A stretch of DNA of 64,000 nt from Candidatus Villigracilis propinquus (GTDB taxonomy: Bacteria > Chloroflexota > Anaerolineae > Anaerolineales > Villigracilaceae). Numbering within the stretch: the stretch's first letter is position 1; each line of letters begins with the position of its first letter. This document shows positions 1 through 10,800 of this stretch, in pieces. The DNA is taken from the NCBI GenBank assembly GCA_016714565.1, contig JADKDM010000009.1, positions 167,576 to 231,575 of the forward strand. The letters run 5' to 3'. Both the position numbers and the translations under genes were made by a program. The notes below the pieces were generated by a model, which ran no database searches, was not told where the DNA came from, and worked only from the letters and a program-made list of their open reading frames with translations.

Positions 1-171
1 TGGAATAAGATGTACACGGTGTAGGTTGAGACAGGCCTTCCTATCTTTCCGCCCCCCCGAATACCAAATCAAATGTTAACATATGAATGACGCCTCCTTT
101 ATCTTGTGGAATTTGTAAAATTCTCCTTTTGCCGGTTATGAATAAAACCTTCAAGGCTTCTATCATTTAGC

Positions 172-1728
172 ATGACTACTCCTGCATCGTCACCGCTCGA
201 AACCAAGACCGTCGATTCATTTTCGACACGATTTTGGCTGGAATTATTCAGTAACTCAGCTCACTTCCCCATCGCCAACATCATGCTTGAATTTATTGTA
301 GAGCAGCCATTGGCTTATCTACGAGCGCCTGACATGTACGCGATCATAGCCGCCAGCCTTGCACAATCCTATTGGTTGACACGCTGGCAAACCAGTTCCC
401 ATCCACGCCGCTTTCTGGGGAACTTGATCGGGCCTGCCTTATATACAGTCTTTGAAGGATTAATAGAGGGACCCCGTTTTTTTTCCGCTTCACATCATGT
501 AGCGTATTGGGTTTTTGCCTTTGCGATCGGCCTTTTACAAGGCGTACGGATGCGAGCGCCGACGGGTCTTCGAAATCTAATCACCATGGTAGAAAATGTA
601 TTCCGTACCGCCATCATTTTCTTCATGTACATTATCTCTGAGACGTACCTCAATGTAGCTCAAACATCTTCCATCCGTATTTTTCTTAGTGACGAGAGCC
701 ATAAATTCATCGGCCTGACCATTCTGTTTCTGGGTTTGTCCCTCAGCCTGGCCAATTTAACAGCAGAGCGGTATCAACGCCTGCTGGCAGAGGAGACAAA
801 GCAGCACAATGAAAAGAGATTGCGCGAACTTATAGAAGTTGCTCCTTTTAGCGCTCATCTTTACGAACTAAACGCGGAGAACGGATTAATCTTTGCCGGT
901 GCAAACGATTCTGCCAACACAATGCTGGGCATAGACAGTCAACAGCTTATCGGGAAAACAATTGAAGAGGCTTTTCCGCAATTGGCAAAAACCGATATTC
1001 CACTTATTTACCGGCAGGTTGCTGTGGATGGCATCATGCATCATAGCGAACAGGTTATCCGTAAAAAGGATGGCACAGAAGGCATTTATGATGTTCATGT
1101 CATTCAAACTGGTCCCAATCGCATGGTTGCCTTCTTTCACGATATTACAGAATTAACACACGCGTACGATATGACGCTTGAGGGGTGGTCACGTGCAATG
1201 GACCTGCGTGACAATGAAACTGAAGGACACACGCAGCGGGTTACAACCATGGCGGTCGAACTGGCCAGTGTAATGGACATCAGCCAGGCCGATATATTGC
1301 ACATTCGGCGCGGCGCACTTCTGCATGATATCGGAAAGATGGGTGTTCCAGACCATATCCTTTTCAAATCTGACAAGCTCACCAGTGAAGACTGGATCCT
1401 CATGCGCAAACACCCTGAACTTGCTTATGAAATGCTTGCGCCTATCACTTTTCTACGCCCCGCATTGAATATTCCGTATTGTCACCACGAAAAATGGGAC
1501 GGTACAGGATATCCTCGTGGACTAAAAGGCGAAGAAATACCACTGGCAGCAAGAATATTTTCAGTAGCCGATGTATGGGACGCTTTATATTATGGACGTC
1601 GGTACCGCGAAGGATGGTCTGAAAAACAAGTTCTGGATTACATCCAGGAACAATCTGGAAAGCACTTTGACCCGCAAGTCGTCGAAGCTTTCTTAAAACT
1701 ACGGCGGTTGTCTAAAAACGAAACGTGA
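172..1728 (+). CDS. Membrane-bound PAS/HD-GYP cyclic-di-GMP phosphodiesterase
   Basis: 518 aa. The first ~200 residues contain several hydrophobic segments, followed by a PAS-like domain (about 215-335) and a C-terminal HD-GYP domain (about 340-510). The HD pair is at about residues 385-386 in LLHDIGKMG, and the GYP-type motif GTGYPRG is at about 444-450. HD-GYP proteins hydrolyse cyclic-di-GMP, so this is probably a membrane sensor that lowers c-di-GMP in response to a PAS or membrane signal. It is a single-gene unit. The family call is secure; ligand and output are unknown. Confidence 0.9.
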   Translation: MTTPASSPLETKTVDSFSTRFWLELFSNSAHFPIANIMLEFIVEQPLAYLRAPDMYAIIAASLAQSYWLTRWQTSSHPRRFLGNLIGPALYTVFEGLIEGPRFFSASHHVAYWVFAFAIGLLQGVRMRAPTGLRNLITMVENVFRTAIIFFMYIISETYLNVAQTSSIRIFLSDESHKFIGLTILFLGLSLSLANLTAERYQRLLAEETKQHNEKRLRELIEVAPFSAHLYELNAENGLIFAGANDSANTMLGIDSQQLIGKTIEEAFPQLAKTDIPLIYRQVAVDGIMHHSEQVIRKKDGTEGIYDVHVIQTGPNRMVAFFHDITELTHAYDMTLEGWSRAMDLRDNETEGHTQRVTTMAVELASVMDISQADILHIRRGALLHDIGKMGVPDHILFKSDKLTSEDWILMRKHPELAYEMLAPITFLRPALNIPYCHHEKWDGTGYPRGLKGEEIPLAARIFSVADVWDALYYGRRYREGWSEKQVLDYIQEQSGKHFDPQVVEAFLKLRRLSKNET

Positions 1729-1817
1729 GTATTTACCTCACCATCAAATGGCAGTATGATAATTTTGTCAGGTCTGTGTTTTTATCAGTTCACCACTAGA
1801 AAGGAAGCTTTATCTGT

Positions 1818-2240
1818 ATGCCCACCCCAAGCCAACCCATTCTTGAATTGCGCGTTGCGCTCACTGTCCATGACTATGAACGCTCGGTAAAATTTTATTG
1901 TGACGGTCTCGGCATTGAACCCGCTGCCATTTGGAATAACAGCGGCGGACAGGCTCTGATGCTGGAAATGGGAAAAGCCACGTTTGAAGTCTTTGACGAA
2001 GCGCAGGCAGAGACCATTGACCAGCTCGAAGCGGGGAAACGCATCAGCGGACAAATCCGCTTTGCGCTGCAAGTGCCAGATTTGAAGATGGCAATGGAGA
2101 GGCTGCTCGCCCACGGGGGAACCCTGATTCACCCGCCCGTCACAACTCCGTGGGGAGATTACAATGTCCGTCTGCAAGACCCAGACGGGATGCAGATCAC
2201 TCTGTTTCAAGTGGTTGATAAAGCCGAACCAGAAAAATAA
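1818..2240 (+). CDS. VOC (glyoxalase/bleomycin-resistance-like) family protein
   Basis: 140 aa, one vicinal-oxygen-chelate domain: an N-terminal beta strand leading into HDYERSVKFYCDGLG, and a C-terminal NVRLQDPDGMQITLFQ, both typical of glyoxalase-fold proteins. An AAGGAAG sequence sits just upstream of the ATG. Members include glyoxalases, dioxygenases and drug-binding proteins; the substrate cannot be read from the sequence. It may be co-transcribed with the small membrane protein 15 bases downstream. Confidence 0.82.
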   Translation: MPTPSQPILELRVALTVHDYERSVKFYCDGLGIEPAAIWNNSGGQALMLEMGKATFEVFDEAQAETIDQLEAGKRISGQIRFALQVPDLKMAMERLLAHGGTLIHPPVTTPWGDYNVRLQDPDGMQITLFQVVDKAEPEK

Positions 2241-2255
2241 AAAGGAAAAGACGAA

Positions 2256-2621
2256 TTGAAAAAACGCATCGACGCCATAACCATCCTGAAAATCTTAGGG
2301 GTTATCATCGGCCTCATACAGCTATTTGATATTGCCATTCACGCCGCCACAGACCAACTGGAGTTCCTGCGCGTTTCCTCAAACGTGATCATTCTTTTAT
2401 GGCTAGCGATCTCAGCATCAGGGAGGCTAAATGTCAAATCTCTGCTGACAGCTGTCAGCGCGGTTGGATCGTATCTCATCCTCAATGGTATTTTCCTTGC
2501 GCGAGAAGGATGGACCAATCCCGAACAAGGCGGCGAGTTGAGAATCATGCTTCTGCTGCTGGTGTTTCTCACCGTGGCATCATCTGGCGTTCTGGCTTAT
2601 TTGCAGAGCAGGCGCGTCTAA
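2256..2621 (+). CDS. Small four-helix membrane protein, function unknown
   Basis: 121 aa with about four hydrophobic segments (roughly residues 8-28, 40-55, 62-82 and 95-115). The start is TTG preceded by AAAGGAAAAG, 15 bases after the VOC gene, so the two are probably one transcript. I do not recognise a named family. A hairpin with a short T run follows at 2658. Confidence 0.6.
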   Translation: MKKRIDAITILKILGVIIGLIQLFDIAIHAATDQLEFLRVSSNVIILLWLAISASGRLNVKSLLTAVSAVGSYLILNGIFLAREGWTNPEQGGELRIMLLLLVFLTVASSGVLAYLQSRRV

Positions 2622-2657
2622 ACCCGCAAAATCTTACACATCTCTTACACCGCATAG

Positions 2658-2681
2658 ACAAGCCGCCTATGCGGCTTTTGT
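2658..2681 (+). terminator. Probable rho-independent terminator
   Basis: AAGCCGC and GCGGCTT form a stem around the loop CTAT, followed by TTGTT. It lies between the small membrane protein and clpC. Confidence 0.55.
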
Positions 2682-2713
2682 TATAATGCCTCCATTGACT
2701 GACCGTAGACCGT

Positions 2714-2745
2714 GGACAACAGACCATCGTCAAGCGTCTGTTGTC
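2714..2745 (+). other. Hairpin in the clpC leader
   Basis: Perfect 11-bp stem, GGACAACAGAC (2714-2724) with GTCTGTTGTCC (2735-2745), about 25 bases upstream of the clpC ribosome-binding site. It does not match CIRCE. It could be a leader structure or simply an intergenic palindrome. Confidence 0.4.
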
Positions 2746-2783
2746 CGTAGTCTTTTCCCGTCAGCCAACGGAGGAACTACCCT

Positions 2784-5258
2784 ATGATGAGATTTGATAG
2801 ATTTACTGAGAGAGCACAGGAAGCCGCCCAGCGCGCAGCGGAGATCATTCAGCGCTACGGCCACAACCAAATAGATACCGAGCACATCCTGCTGGCGTTG
2901 ATCGAACAGCCCGGCGGTGTGATCCCCCAAATCCTTGAAAAATTAACCGTCAGCGCCGAAGCGTTGACTGAAAGATTGGATGCGACTCTGCGTGCCAGCC
3001 CGAAGGCGAATATCTTCGGCGGCGGCGCTGGGCAAATTTTTATTACGCCTCGCGTCAAGCGGATAATTGATCTGGCAAACGAAGAGGCGAATCGTCTGAA
3101 AGATGAGTACATTTCAACAGAACACATCTTTTTAGCAATTCTCACCGAGCGCAACACACCCGCCGCCCGCATTTTGGAATCGGCTGGTTTAACGCGTGAC
3201 CGCGTGTACGATGCCATTCAAGACCTGCGTGGCGGACAACGCGTGACCGACCCGCAAGCCGAAACGAAATACCGCACCCTCGAAAAATATTCGCGTGACC
3301 TCACACAACTGGCGCGCGAAGGCAAGCTTGACCCCGTCATTGGGCGTGATAAGGAAATTCTGCGGCTCATTCAAATTTTGTCCCGCCGCACCAAGAACAA
3401 CCCTGTGTTGATCGGTGAAGCGGGCGTGGGCAAGACCGCCATTGCAGAAGGTCTCGCGCAAAAGATCGCCAGCAACGACATTCCTGAAATTCTTTCGGGC
3501 AAGCGCGTGGTGGCTCTCGACCTCGGCGCGATGATCGCAGGCTCCCGCTTCCGCGGTGAGTTTGAAGAACGCCTCAAGGCCATCATGGACGAAGTGCAGC
3601 GCTCGAAGGGCGATGTCATTTTGATGATCGACGAGTTGCACACAGTTGTCGGAGCAGGAGCAGCGCAAGGCGCGATGGATGCGAGCAACATGCTCAAGCC
3701 AGCCCTCGCCCGCGGCGAACTGCAATGCATCGGCGCGACTACGCTCGATGAATTCCATAAGCACATTGAAAAAGATGCCGCGCTCGAACGCCGCTTCGCC
3801 CCCATTTATGTGGACGAGCCAAGCGTGGAAACTACGATCAAAATGCTGCACGGCTTGCGAGACCGCTACGAAGCGCATCACAAAGTCCATTTTTCGGATG
3901 AAGCGCTCGAAGCTGCCGCCCGTTTGGCTGACCGCTACGTGACCGACCGTCACCTGCCTGACAAAGCCATCGACCTCATGGACGAAGCCGCCGCGAAATT
4001 GCGTGTGGCGTTGTATTCCATGCCTCCTGATCTGAAGTCTTTGAAAACAGATATCGATAAGTTACACGCCGAAGAAGAGCAAGCCGGTCTCGAGCGCGAT
4101 TACGAACGCGCCGCTCAAAAGAAAGCCGAACGTCTGCGCCTCGAAGCAGAGTACAACGGCAAGCGTGACAAATGGGAAGTGGATCACCAGCTCGATGAAG
4201 TGGTGGATGTGGATGATATTGCATCCGTTGTAAATCAATGGACTGGCATTCCCGTCAACCAAATGCTGGAGACGGAATCTGAAAAACTCCTACACATGGA
4301 AGCACGCTTGCACGAGCGTATCATCGGTCAGGAAGACGCCATTCACGCCGTCTCAGATGCCATTCGCCGCGCACGCTCCGGCTTGAAAGACCCCTCGCGT
4401 CCCATTGGTTCGTTCATTTTCATTGGGCCTTCGGGTGTCGGTAAAACAGAACTCGCAAAAGCTCTCGCATGGTTCATGTTCGACGATGAAGAAGCGCTTG
4501 TGCGGATTGACATGTCTGAGTACCGTGAACAACACACGGTCAGCCGTTTGTTTGGCGCGCCTCCCGGATACGTTGGCTACGAAGAAGGCGGTCAGCTCAC
4601 TGAAGCCGTGCGCCGCAGACCATATCGCGTGGTGCTCTTCGATGAAATTGAAAAGGCGCATCCTGAAGTGTGGAATGCTCTTCTCCAAATTCTGGATGAT
4701 GGCCGCTTGACGGATGGTCAGGGCAAGGTGGTGGATTTCCGCAACACGGTTCTGATCATGACCTCGAACCTGGGTACTGAATATGTGACCAGAGGCGGCA
4801 CCCTGGGCTTCCTCACCCAAAAAGCTGACAACGATGAGCGCGTGATGCACGACAAGATCGAGAAGGCGCTCAAAGGAGCGTTCCGTCCCGAGTTCCTCAA
4901 CCGCGTGGATGAGACCATTATGTTCTCGCCGCTCTCGCTGGCGCAAATGGAAGAGATCGTGGTGCTGCAAATGAAAGAAGTACAGGGTCGTTTGAACGAG
5001 CATAATATCTCCGTTCAGTTGTCCGATGCGGCCCGTGTGTGGCTTGCCAAGGAAGGCTATGACCCGGCATTTGGCGCGCGTCCGCTGCGCAGGGCCATTC
5101 AGAAATATGTCGAGAGTCCGCTTTCGGTGGAACTGCTTGGCGGCAAGTTCAAGGATGGGGCCGTGGTCAATGTGGATGTGGATGAGAAGGAAAACAAGAT
5201 CATCTTCCACACCGAATTGGCTGTCGTAAAGAAGACGAAGCAAAAGGTGGAAGCGTAA
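2784..5258 (+). CDS. clpC: ATP-dependent Clp protease ATP-binding subunit ClpC
   Basis: 824 aa, the usual ClpC length. Domains in order: two N-terminal Clp-N repeats (1-150), first AAA+ module with Walker A GEAGVGKTA near residue 212, middle coiled coil with UVR-like segment (about 410-460), second AAA+ module with Walker A GPSGVGKTE near 548, and the C-terminal D2-small domain. ClpC unfolds substrates for ClpP and works with adaptors. The start follows GGAGG with normal spacing. A strong terminator follows, so it is a single-gene unit; no CtsR or McsAB gene lies nearby. Confidence 0.96.
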   Translation: MMRFDRFTERAQEAAQRAAEIIQRYGHNQIDTEHILLALIEQPGGVIPQILEKLTVSAEALTERLDATLRASPKANIFGGGAGQIFITPRVKRIIDLANEEANRLKDEYISTEHIFLAILTERNTPAARILESAGLTRDRVYDAIQDLRGGQRVTDPQAETKYRTLEKYSRDLTQLAREGKLDPVIGRDKEILRLIQILSRRTKNNPVLIGEAGVGKTAIAEGLAQKIASNDIPEILSGKRVVALDLGAMIAGSRFRGEFEERLKAIMDEVQRSKGDVILMIDELHTVVGAGAAQGAMDASNMLKPALARGELQCIGATTLDEFHKHIEKDAALERRFAPIYVDEPSVETTIKMLHGLRDRYEAHHKVHFSDEALEAAARLADRYVTDRHLPDKAIDLMDEAAAKLRVALYSMPPDLKSLKTDIDKLHAEEEQAGLERDYERAAQKKAERLRLEAEYNGKRDKWEVDHQLDEVVDVDDIASVVNQWTGIPVNQMLETESEKLLHMEARLHERIIGQEDAIHAVSDAIRRARSGLKDPSRPIGSFIFIGPSGVGKTELAKALAWFMFDDEEALVRIDMSEYREQHTVSRLFGAPPGYVGYEEGGQLTEAVRRRPYRVVLFDEIEKAHPEVWNALLQILDDGRLTDGQGKVVDFRNTVLIMTSNLGTEYVTRGGTLGFLTQKADNDERVMHDKIEKALKGAFRPEFLNRVDETIMFSPLSLAQMEEIVVLQMKEVQGRLNEHNISVQLSDAARVWLAKEGYDPAFGARPLRRAIQKYVESPLSVELLGGKFKDGAVVNVDVDEKENKIIFHTELAVVKKTKQKVEA

Positions 5259-5267
5259 GCTAAGAGT

Positions 5268-5303
5268 AACAGCGCGAGGCGAAAGTCTCGCGCTGTTTTT
5301 TAT
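5268..5303 (+). terminator. Rho-independent terminator after clpC
   Basis: Stem ACAGCGCGAG with CTCGCGCTGT around a GCGAAAGT loop, followed by a T run. The remainder of the gap to 5542 shows no convincing gene. Confidence 0.85.
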
Positions 5304-5542
5304 TACGGACTCCTGCTCAGGGCGGCGTCCTCGCCGCTGGGGATGGCGGCGAGAGCACACAGTTCAGAAACGGTCTCTGGAACTGCCCGACTCCAGAGAA
5401 AAACCACAGAGTGGATTCTGCCATTGACGAGGATCAACCGTCCTGTAGGGATGATGCGTTTTCTTCACCCGAATATCCTAATCCTCTTTTCAGTAATCCA
5501 AAGTATCATCAGTCAATCTTTTAAAAATTCCAGAGGAAAAAA

Positions 5543-7543
5543 ATGACCGAAAATAAATCAAGTACCACGGCAATCATAATTGGCATCATCGCTTTGTTAT
5601 GCTGTATTTGTGTATTGGCCGCAGGCATTGGCGGATATGCATTTTATACGTTTTTCGAAACCTTACCAACAAGCGACCTGCCTTCATTTACGCCGAATAG
5701 CGGGCTGCCCACCGCAGAGCCGGAGATGACCCGCCCGCCCGTGGATTCTTTGTCCAAAGAAACGATGGAAATTTTACAGAGCACCATCGTCCCGCCGAAC
5801 GATCCGCGGGAACTGGCTTGTCGGCTGGCTAATAATTGCAATGTGCCGGAGGTGATGGCAACCACCGCCGCGCCGCGCCAGATCGGCGAAACGGATATGT
5901 TCTGGGTCTCGAACCGGGATGACTTTTCGAAAAAAGAGGTTTCGGCCACACTACAATACTTAACCGCGCATGTGTACTTCTGGGTGCAGGATGGCGTGGA
6001 TTTCGACAACGGTGAAATGAAGGCACTGGTGGATGAATTCGAAAATTCGATCTACCCCACCAACCGTGAATTCTTTGGCAATGAGTGGTCTCCGGGCATT
6101 GACGGCGACGAGCATATTTACATTCTTTACGCGCGCGGTCTCGGTTCCAACACCGCCGGATATTTCTCATCATCGGACTCAGTCCACCCGCTGGTACATG
6201 AATATTCCAACGGACATGAGATGTTCCTTTTCAATGCAGATAATACCCAGCTCGGGGATGACTTTACTTACGGTGTGCTGGCTCATGAATTTCAGCACAT
6301 GATCCACTGGAAAGAGGACGGCAATGAAACTTCATGGCTTAATGAAGGCTCATCGGAACTTGCGGCTTTCCTGAATGGATACAATCCTGGTAATTTTGAC
6401 TTACTCTATATCAGAAATACGGACCTGCAATTGAATGACTGGCCCAACGACCAGAACTCCACCACTCCACACTATGGCGCGGGCTTCCTGTTCATGACCT
6501 ACTTCCTCGACCGCTTTGGCGAAGATGCCACCAAGCTGCTGGTGAAAGACCCCGCCAATGGTTTGGACAGCGTGGAGGATGTGCTGCGCGAAATTTCAGC
6601 AACCGACCCACTAACCGGCGCGCCGATCTCTGCAGATGATTTCTTCATGGATTGGGCAGTCACCAACTTTGTTCTGGATAAGATGGTTGGCGATGGCCGC
6701 TATGTGTACAACAATTACTCAGGTGCGCATCGAGCTTCTGCAACGGAAAGCGTTTTCACCTGTCCACAGACACCCGTTACGCGGGATGTGCGTCAATACG
6801 GTGTCGATTACATCGGCATTGAATGTGCAGGCGATTACACCATTTCGTTCACCGGCTCCACCGTGACGGGGCTGCTGCCCGCCGACCCGTATTCCGGCCA
6901 GTATGCATTCTGGTCGAACAAGGGAGATGAATCGGACATGACACTGACCCGCGAGTTCGATTTCAGCAGTGTCAGCGGGCCTATTGAACTGTCGTTCCAA
7001 ACCTGGTATGACATTGAAACCGATTGGGACTATGTGTACGTGGAAGTTTCGGAGAACGGCGAGAACTGGCAAATCCTTACCACCCCGTCTGGAACTGGTA
7101 CAGACCCCTCCGGCAATTCCTATGGATGGGGCTACACCGGCGTCACCAACGGCTGGATCGAAGAGAAGATCGATCTCTCTGATTACGCCGGTAAAAAGGT
7201 ATTCGTCCGATTTGAATATCTGACGGATGCGGCAGTAAATGGCGAAGGCTTATTGCTGGATGACATCAAAGTGGACGCGGCGGGCTACAGTTCCGATTTT
7301 GAAGCGGACGATGGCGGCTGGCAAGCGGAAGGATTTGTGCGCGTCCAGAACGTTCTTCCCCAGACCTTTGGGCTGGCTCTGATCAAGACGAGTGATTCCA
7401 GCGTGACGATGATCCCGCTTAATGAAGACCAGACCGCTGAGATCCCCATTTCAATAAGATCCGGCGAAAAGGTGTATCTGGTCGTTTCAGGCACAACCCG
7501 CTTTACCCGTGAACTGGGCGCTTATCAGTTCGAAATTCGATAA
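5543..7543 (+). CDS. Membrane-anchored zinc metallopeptidase with MAM-like/jelly-roll domain
   Basis: 666 aa. One N-terminal hydrophobic segment (about 10-37) acts as signal anchor, followed by a Pro/Thr-rich linker. The protease domain carries HEFQH at about 248-252 (HExxH zinc site), with NEGSSELAAF downstream supplying a plausible third ligand. The C-terminal half (about 440-600) has a Trp- and Asp-rich beta domain (QTWYDIETDWDYVYVEVS) like the adhesive domain of immune-inhibitor-A/M6 peptidases. Probably extracellular proteolysis. The ATG follows AGAGGAAAAAA. An inverted-repeat element begins 11 bases after the stop. Confidence 0.8.
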   Translation: MTENKSSTTAIIIGIIALLCCICVLAAGIGGYAFYTFFETLPTSDLPSFTPNSGLPTAEPEMTRPPVDSLSKETMEILQSTIVPPNDPRELACRLANNCNVPEVMATTAAPRQIGETDMFWVSNRDDFSKKEVSATLQYLTAHVYFWVQDGVDFDNGEMKALVDEFENSIYPTNREFFGNEWSPGIDGDEHIYILYARGLGSNTAGYFSSSDSVHPLVHEYSNGHEMFLFNADNTQLGDDFTYGVLAHEFQHMIHWKEDGNETSWLNEGSSELAAFLNGYNPGNFDLLYIRNTDLQLNDWPNDQNSTTPHYGAGFLFMTYFLDRFGEDATKLLVKDPANGLDSVEDVLREISATDPLTGAPISADDFFMDWAVTNFVLDKMVGDGRYVYNNYSGAHRASATESVFTCPQTPVTRDVRQYGVDYIGIECAGDYTISFTGSTVTGLLPADPYSGQYAFWSNKGDESDMTLTREFDFSSVSGPIELSFQTWYDIETDWDYVYVEVSENGENWQILTTPSGTGTDPSGNSYGWGYTGVTNGWIEEKIDLSDYAGKKVFVRFEYLTDAAVNGEGLLLDDIKVDAAGYSSDFEADDGGWQAEGFVRVQNVLPQTFGLALIKTSDSSVTMIPLNEDQTAEIPISIRSGEKVYLVVSGTTRFTRELGAYQFEIR

Positions 7544-7553
7544 AAGTTAATCG

Positions 7554-7763
7554 CTCACCTTACGCACCCGGCCGTGATTCCCTGAGCGACAGCGAAGGGT
7601 CTCTGAGATAATCCTAGAGATTCTCACTGCACTGGCGTGCAGCGCAAGTGTCGCTTCGCTCACGCGTGTCTGCTGCACGGTGCAGGCAGAACGACACCGC
7701 GTAGCGCGACATGTATGTCGCCCGAAAACGCGGGATAGATCTCGCGCTACCGCGTAAGGTGAG
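7554..7763. repeat. MITE-like element, copy 1, with 12-bp terminal inverted repeats
   Basis: Begins CTCACCTTACGC and ends GCGTAAGGTGAG, its exact reverse complement. About 210 bp, with no convincing gene inside. A second copy at 31698-31889 shares long internal blocks (for example AGCGAAGGGTCTCTGAGATA and CACGGTGCAGGCAGAACGAC). This copy has about 50 extra bases near its right end, including GACATGTATGTC. Confidence 0.8.
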
Positions 7764-7863
7764 TTCATTATTCGGGGGAGTAGCCTTGTTCTGAAACGGC
7801 AATCTATTTTACAAAATTGCCAGTCACAATTCAGATATACTGACTTATAATTTTAGAAATCTT

Positions 7864-10800
7864 ATGACAGTTGTGAAAAGCAGTTCAGGTGAAAGAAAAA
7901 CCATTGCCGTGCTTGGGGCGCAGTTGACACGCGCTTGGGGTGCCGAATTTATGGCGGGCGTGTTGGATTCTGCCAGAGCGCAGGATGTGAATGTGGTTTA
8001 TTTCGTAGGCGGGAGACCGGTGGCCATTGCCGCACCCGCTCATGAGGGACGTTCCTACGGTCTGTACGACCTGATCAAACCCGGCAAGTTTGACGGTCTC
8101 ATCTTCTCTGCGGATATGGGCCACGGTTCCTCTGAGGAAGACATCAAGAATTTCTGTCTCTCCTTTGCGCCCACGCCGATCGTATCCTATTCGGTTCCGG
8201 CGGAAGGGGTTACTTCCATCATGGCGGATAATGTGGGTGGAATGCGCTCGGTGATCCGCCATTTGATCGAAGTACATGGATACAAACGGATCGCATTTCT
8301 GCGCGGCGCCCAAGGACAATTGGAAGCAGACCAGCGCTTTAACGCTTATAAAGAAGAATTATCAGTCCACAACATCAGATTCGATGAGCACCTTGTGATA
8401 GAGGGAGATTACACCCCGGAGAGCGGGCGTGCCGCAGTCCGCACTTTGCTGGATGAGCGCGGCATTCAGGTGCAAGCCATTGCCGCATCCAATGACCGCA
8501 TGGCATTTGGCGTGCTGGAAATGCTTCAGCAGCGCGGCATTCGCGTGCCGGAGATGATCGCCATCACCGGCTTTGACGATGTCAGCGACGCCCAATCCAT
8601 GGGAGTGCCGTTGACCACGGTACATCAATCTTTTTATGAAGCCGGTCAGATGACCTTTGAAACATTGTTAAAGCGCATGGACGGGCAAGAGGCGGGCGAA
8701 TTAAATATGTTGCCATCCAACCTTGTGGTGCGTTGGTCCTGCGGATGCCTGCCCGAGAGCATAAAAAGAGCTGTGGTATTAACGAAGGAAGTGGCTCACA
8801 CCGCGCGGCTGGAGAACAAACGTGAAGCTGCCATCCGTGCCTTGTTTGGCGCGGCGGGCATCCCAGAAACCGACCCGGCAAAAGAACAATATGTGGATGT
8901 CTTCGGGCGCACCTGGAACGTATTCCTCGCCAGCCTGCGCGAAACAGACACGAGCGATGCCTTCCTCAAAATGATACAAACCACCATGGAAGTGCTGCAA
9001 AAGAACGGCTACGATTTCAGCGTCTGGCACAATGTGTTATCCACGTTCAGAAAATATGCGCTGGGCGGTATTTCAAGCAGTACCACCATGTTACATGCCG
9101 AAAATCTCTTTCAGCAGGCGCGTATTCTGGTGGGCGAATTATCCCAGCGGGCACAGGCCTATCGCCGGATGCAATCCGAGCAAAAAGAGGAACTTCTAAA
9201 CAACTTTAGCTTTTCCATGGCGCCCGCCATGACACTGGAGGGAATCGGCGAGGCCATCTCAAAACATTTCCCCCTGCTTGGGTTGCAAAGCTGGTACGTC
9301 ATGTTCTACAGTGATGTCAAAACGCCGGGTTCCATTTCGTCCCCCCCGCCGGAAAGTTACCGTCTGTTGCTGCAATATGATGAGAAGAAATTCCAGATTC
9401 CAAGGGAAAAAACCACGCTCGGGACGGGACGCCTTGCCCCGCGTGGAAAGACCCCCGAAGACCGCCGCTACGACGCCGTGGTCATGCCGCTTGTGCTGGC
9501 AAGCAACCGCTTCGGTTTCATGTGGGTGGAAATGGGTCCTGATGACTGGGATATTTATGTCCGCTTGAAGAACCTGCTTTCCAGCGCTCTCCTGCGGACC
9601 ATGCTTGTGCAGCAGCGCGAACAGGCTCAGAAAGAAGTGGAACGTCTGTTGGGTGAGGCGCGTGAACGGGCTGTGGAATTGGCCCGCGCGCGGGATGTGG
9701 CGGAAAAAGCCGCAGCGCAAAACGCAAAGCTATTTGAGTCCGAGCAGGATCGGCGTCGCGCAGCGGAGGCGCTGGCACGATCCTCCCGCCAATTATCCTC
9801 GCTGACTACCATCGAAAAATTACCGCAGCAGATCCTCGAACAGTTAAAACAAGTGCTGGCCTTTGACCGCGCCATTTTATTCATGGAAGATGTCAACGGC
9901 ACGCCGCACATCCGCTCGAATTATGGAATGCCGGAAAATGTTGACCTGAAGGAATTCCAGTTGAAGACCGGGGAGTTGGATTTTTACAAGACCGTGGTTC
10001 GAAAAGGGGAAACCCTTCTGATCCACAATATTGATGAGGTCAGTGGATGGAGCCAGCCCCCCTGGCTGCCGCATGACCGCTCCTGGCTGGGTGTGCCGCT
10101 TTATTCAAAAGATAATGTGGTTGGCCTGCTCGCACTGGGACGCGCTAAACATTCCTTTAACGAAGATGACAGCCTGCTCGTGACCACCTTTGCCATGCAG
10201 GCCACCGTTGCGCTGGAGAATGCCCGTCTGTACGATGAAGTAACGGGGATCAACCAACTCATGGAACGCATGGTCACCGAACGTGTGGAGGATCTGAACA
10301 AGGCATATAACACGCTCGCACAGCACGACAAAAACAAATCCTCTTTCATTCAAGTGGCCGCGCATGAACTGCGCACGCCGCTTACCGTGATCAAAGGCTA
10401 TCTCGGCATGTTAAAGGGAGATGACATGATCCAGAATAATCCGATGCTCCTGCAAGCCATTGAAGGCGTGATGCAGGGCACGAACCGTCTGCACCAGATC
10501 GTGAACAGCATGTTGGATGTGGCGCGCCTGGACAATCAGGTGATCAACCCGCATGTGGAAGCGGTGAGTCTGGGATTGATCCTACGGCTGGTCCACAAGG
10601 ATTATGTGAAAGACCTTGCGCTTCGTACTATGACCTTTGAACTGGATGAGACCATCAAGGATATTCCCCCGCTGCTGGCTGACCCTGAACTGCTCAAAAA
10701 GGCGCTGGATCATGTAATCGTCAACGCCATCAAATTCACGCCGGACGGCGGCTCGATTAATGTCTCCGCGAAAGTGGTGGAAGATGCGCGCCAGGGCAAA

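Noticed and set aside
2714..2745. CIRCE heat-shock operator for clpC
   Set aside because: The palindrome does not match the CIRCE consensus; kept only as a leader hairpin.
4353..5360. 335-codon minus-strand frame opposite clpC
   Set aside because: Antisense of a conserved AAA+ module; no recognisable protein features.
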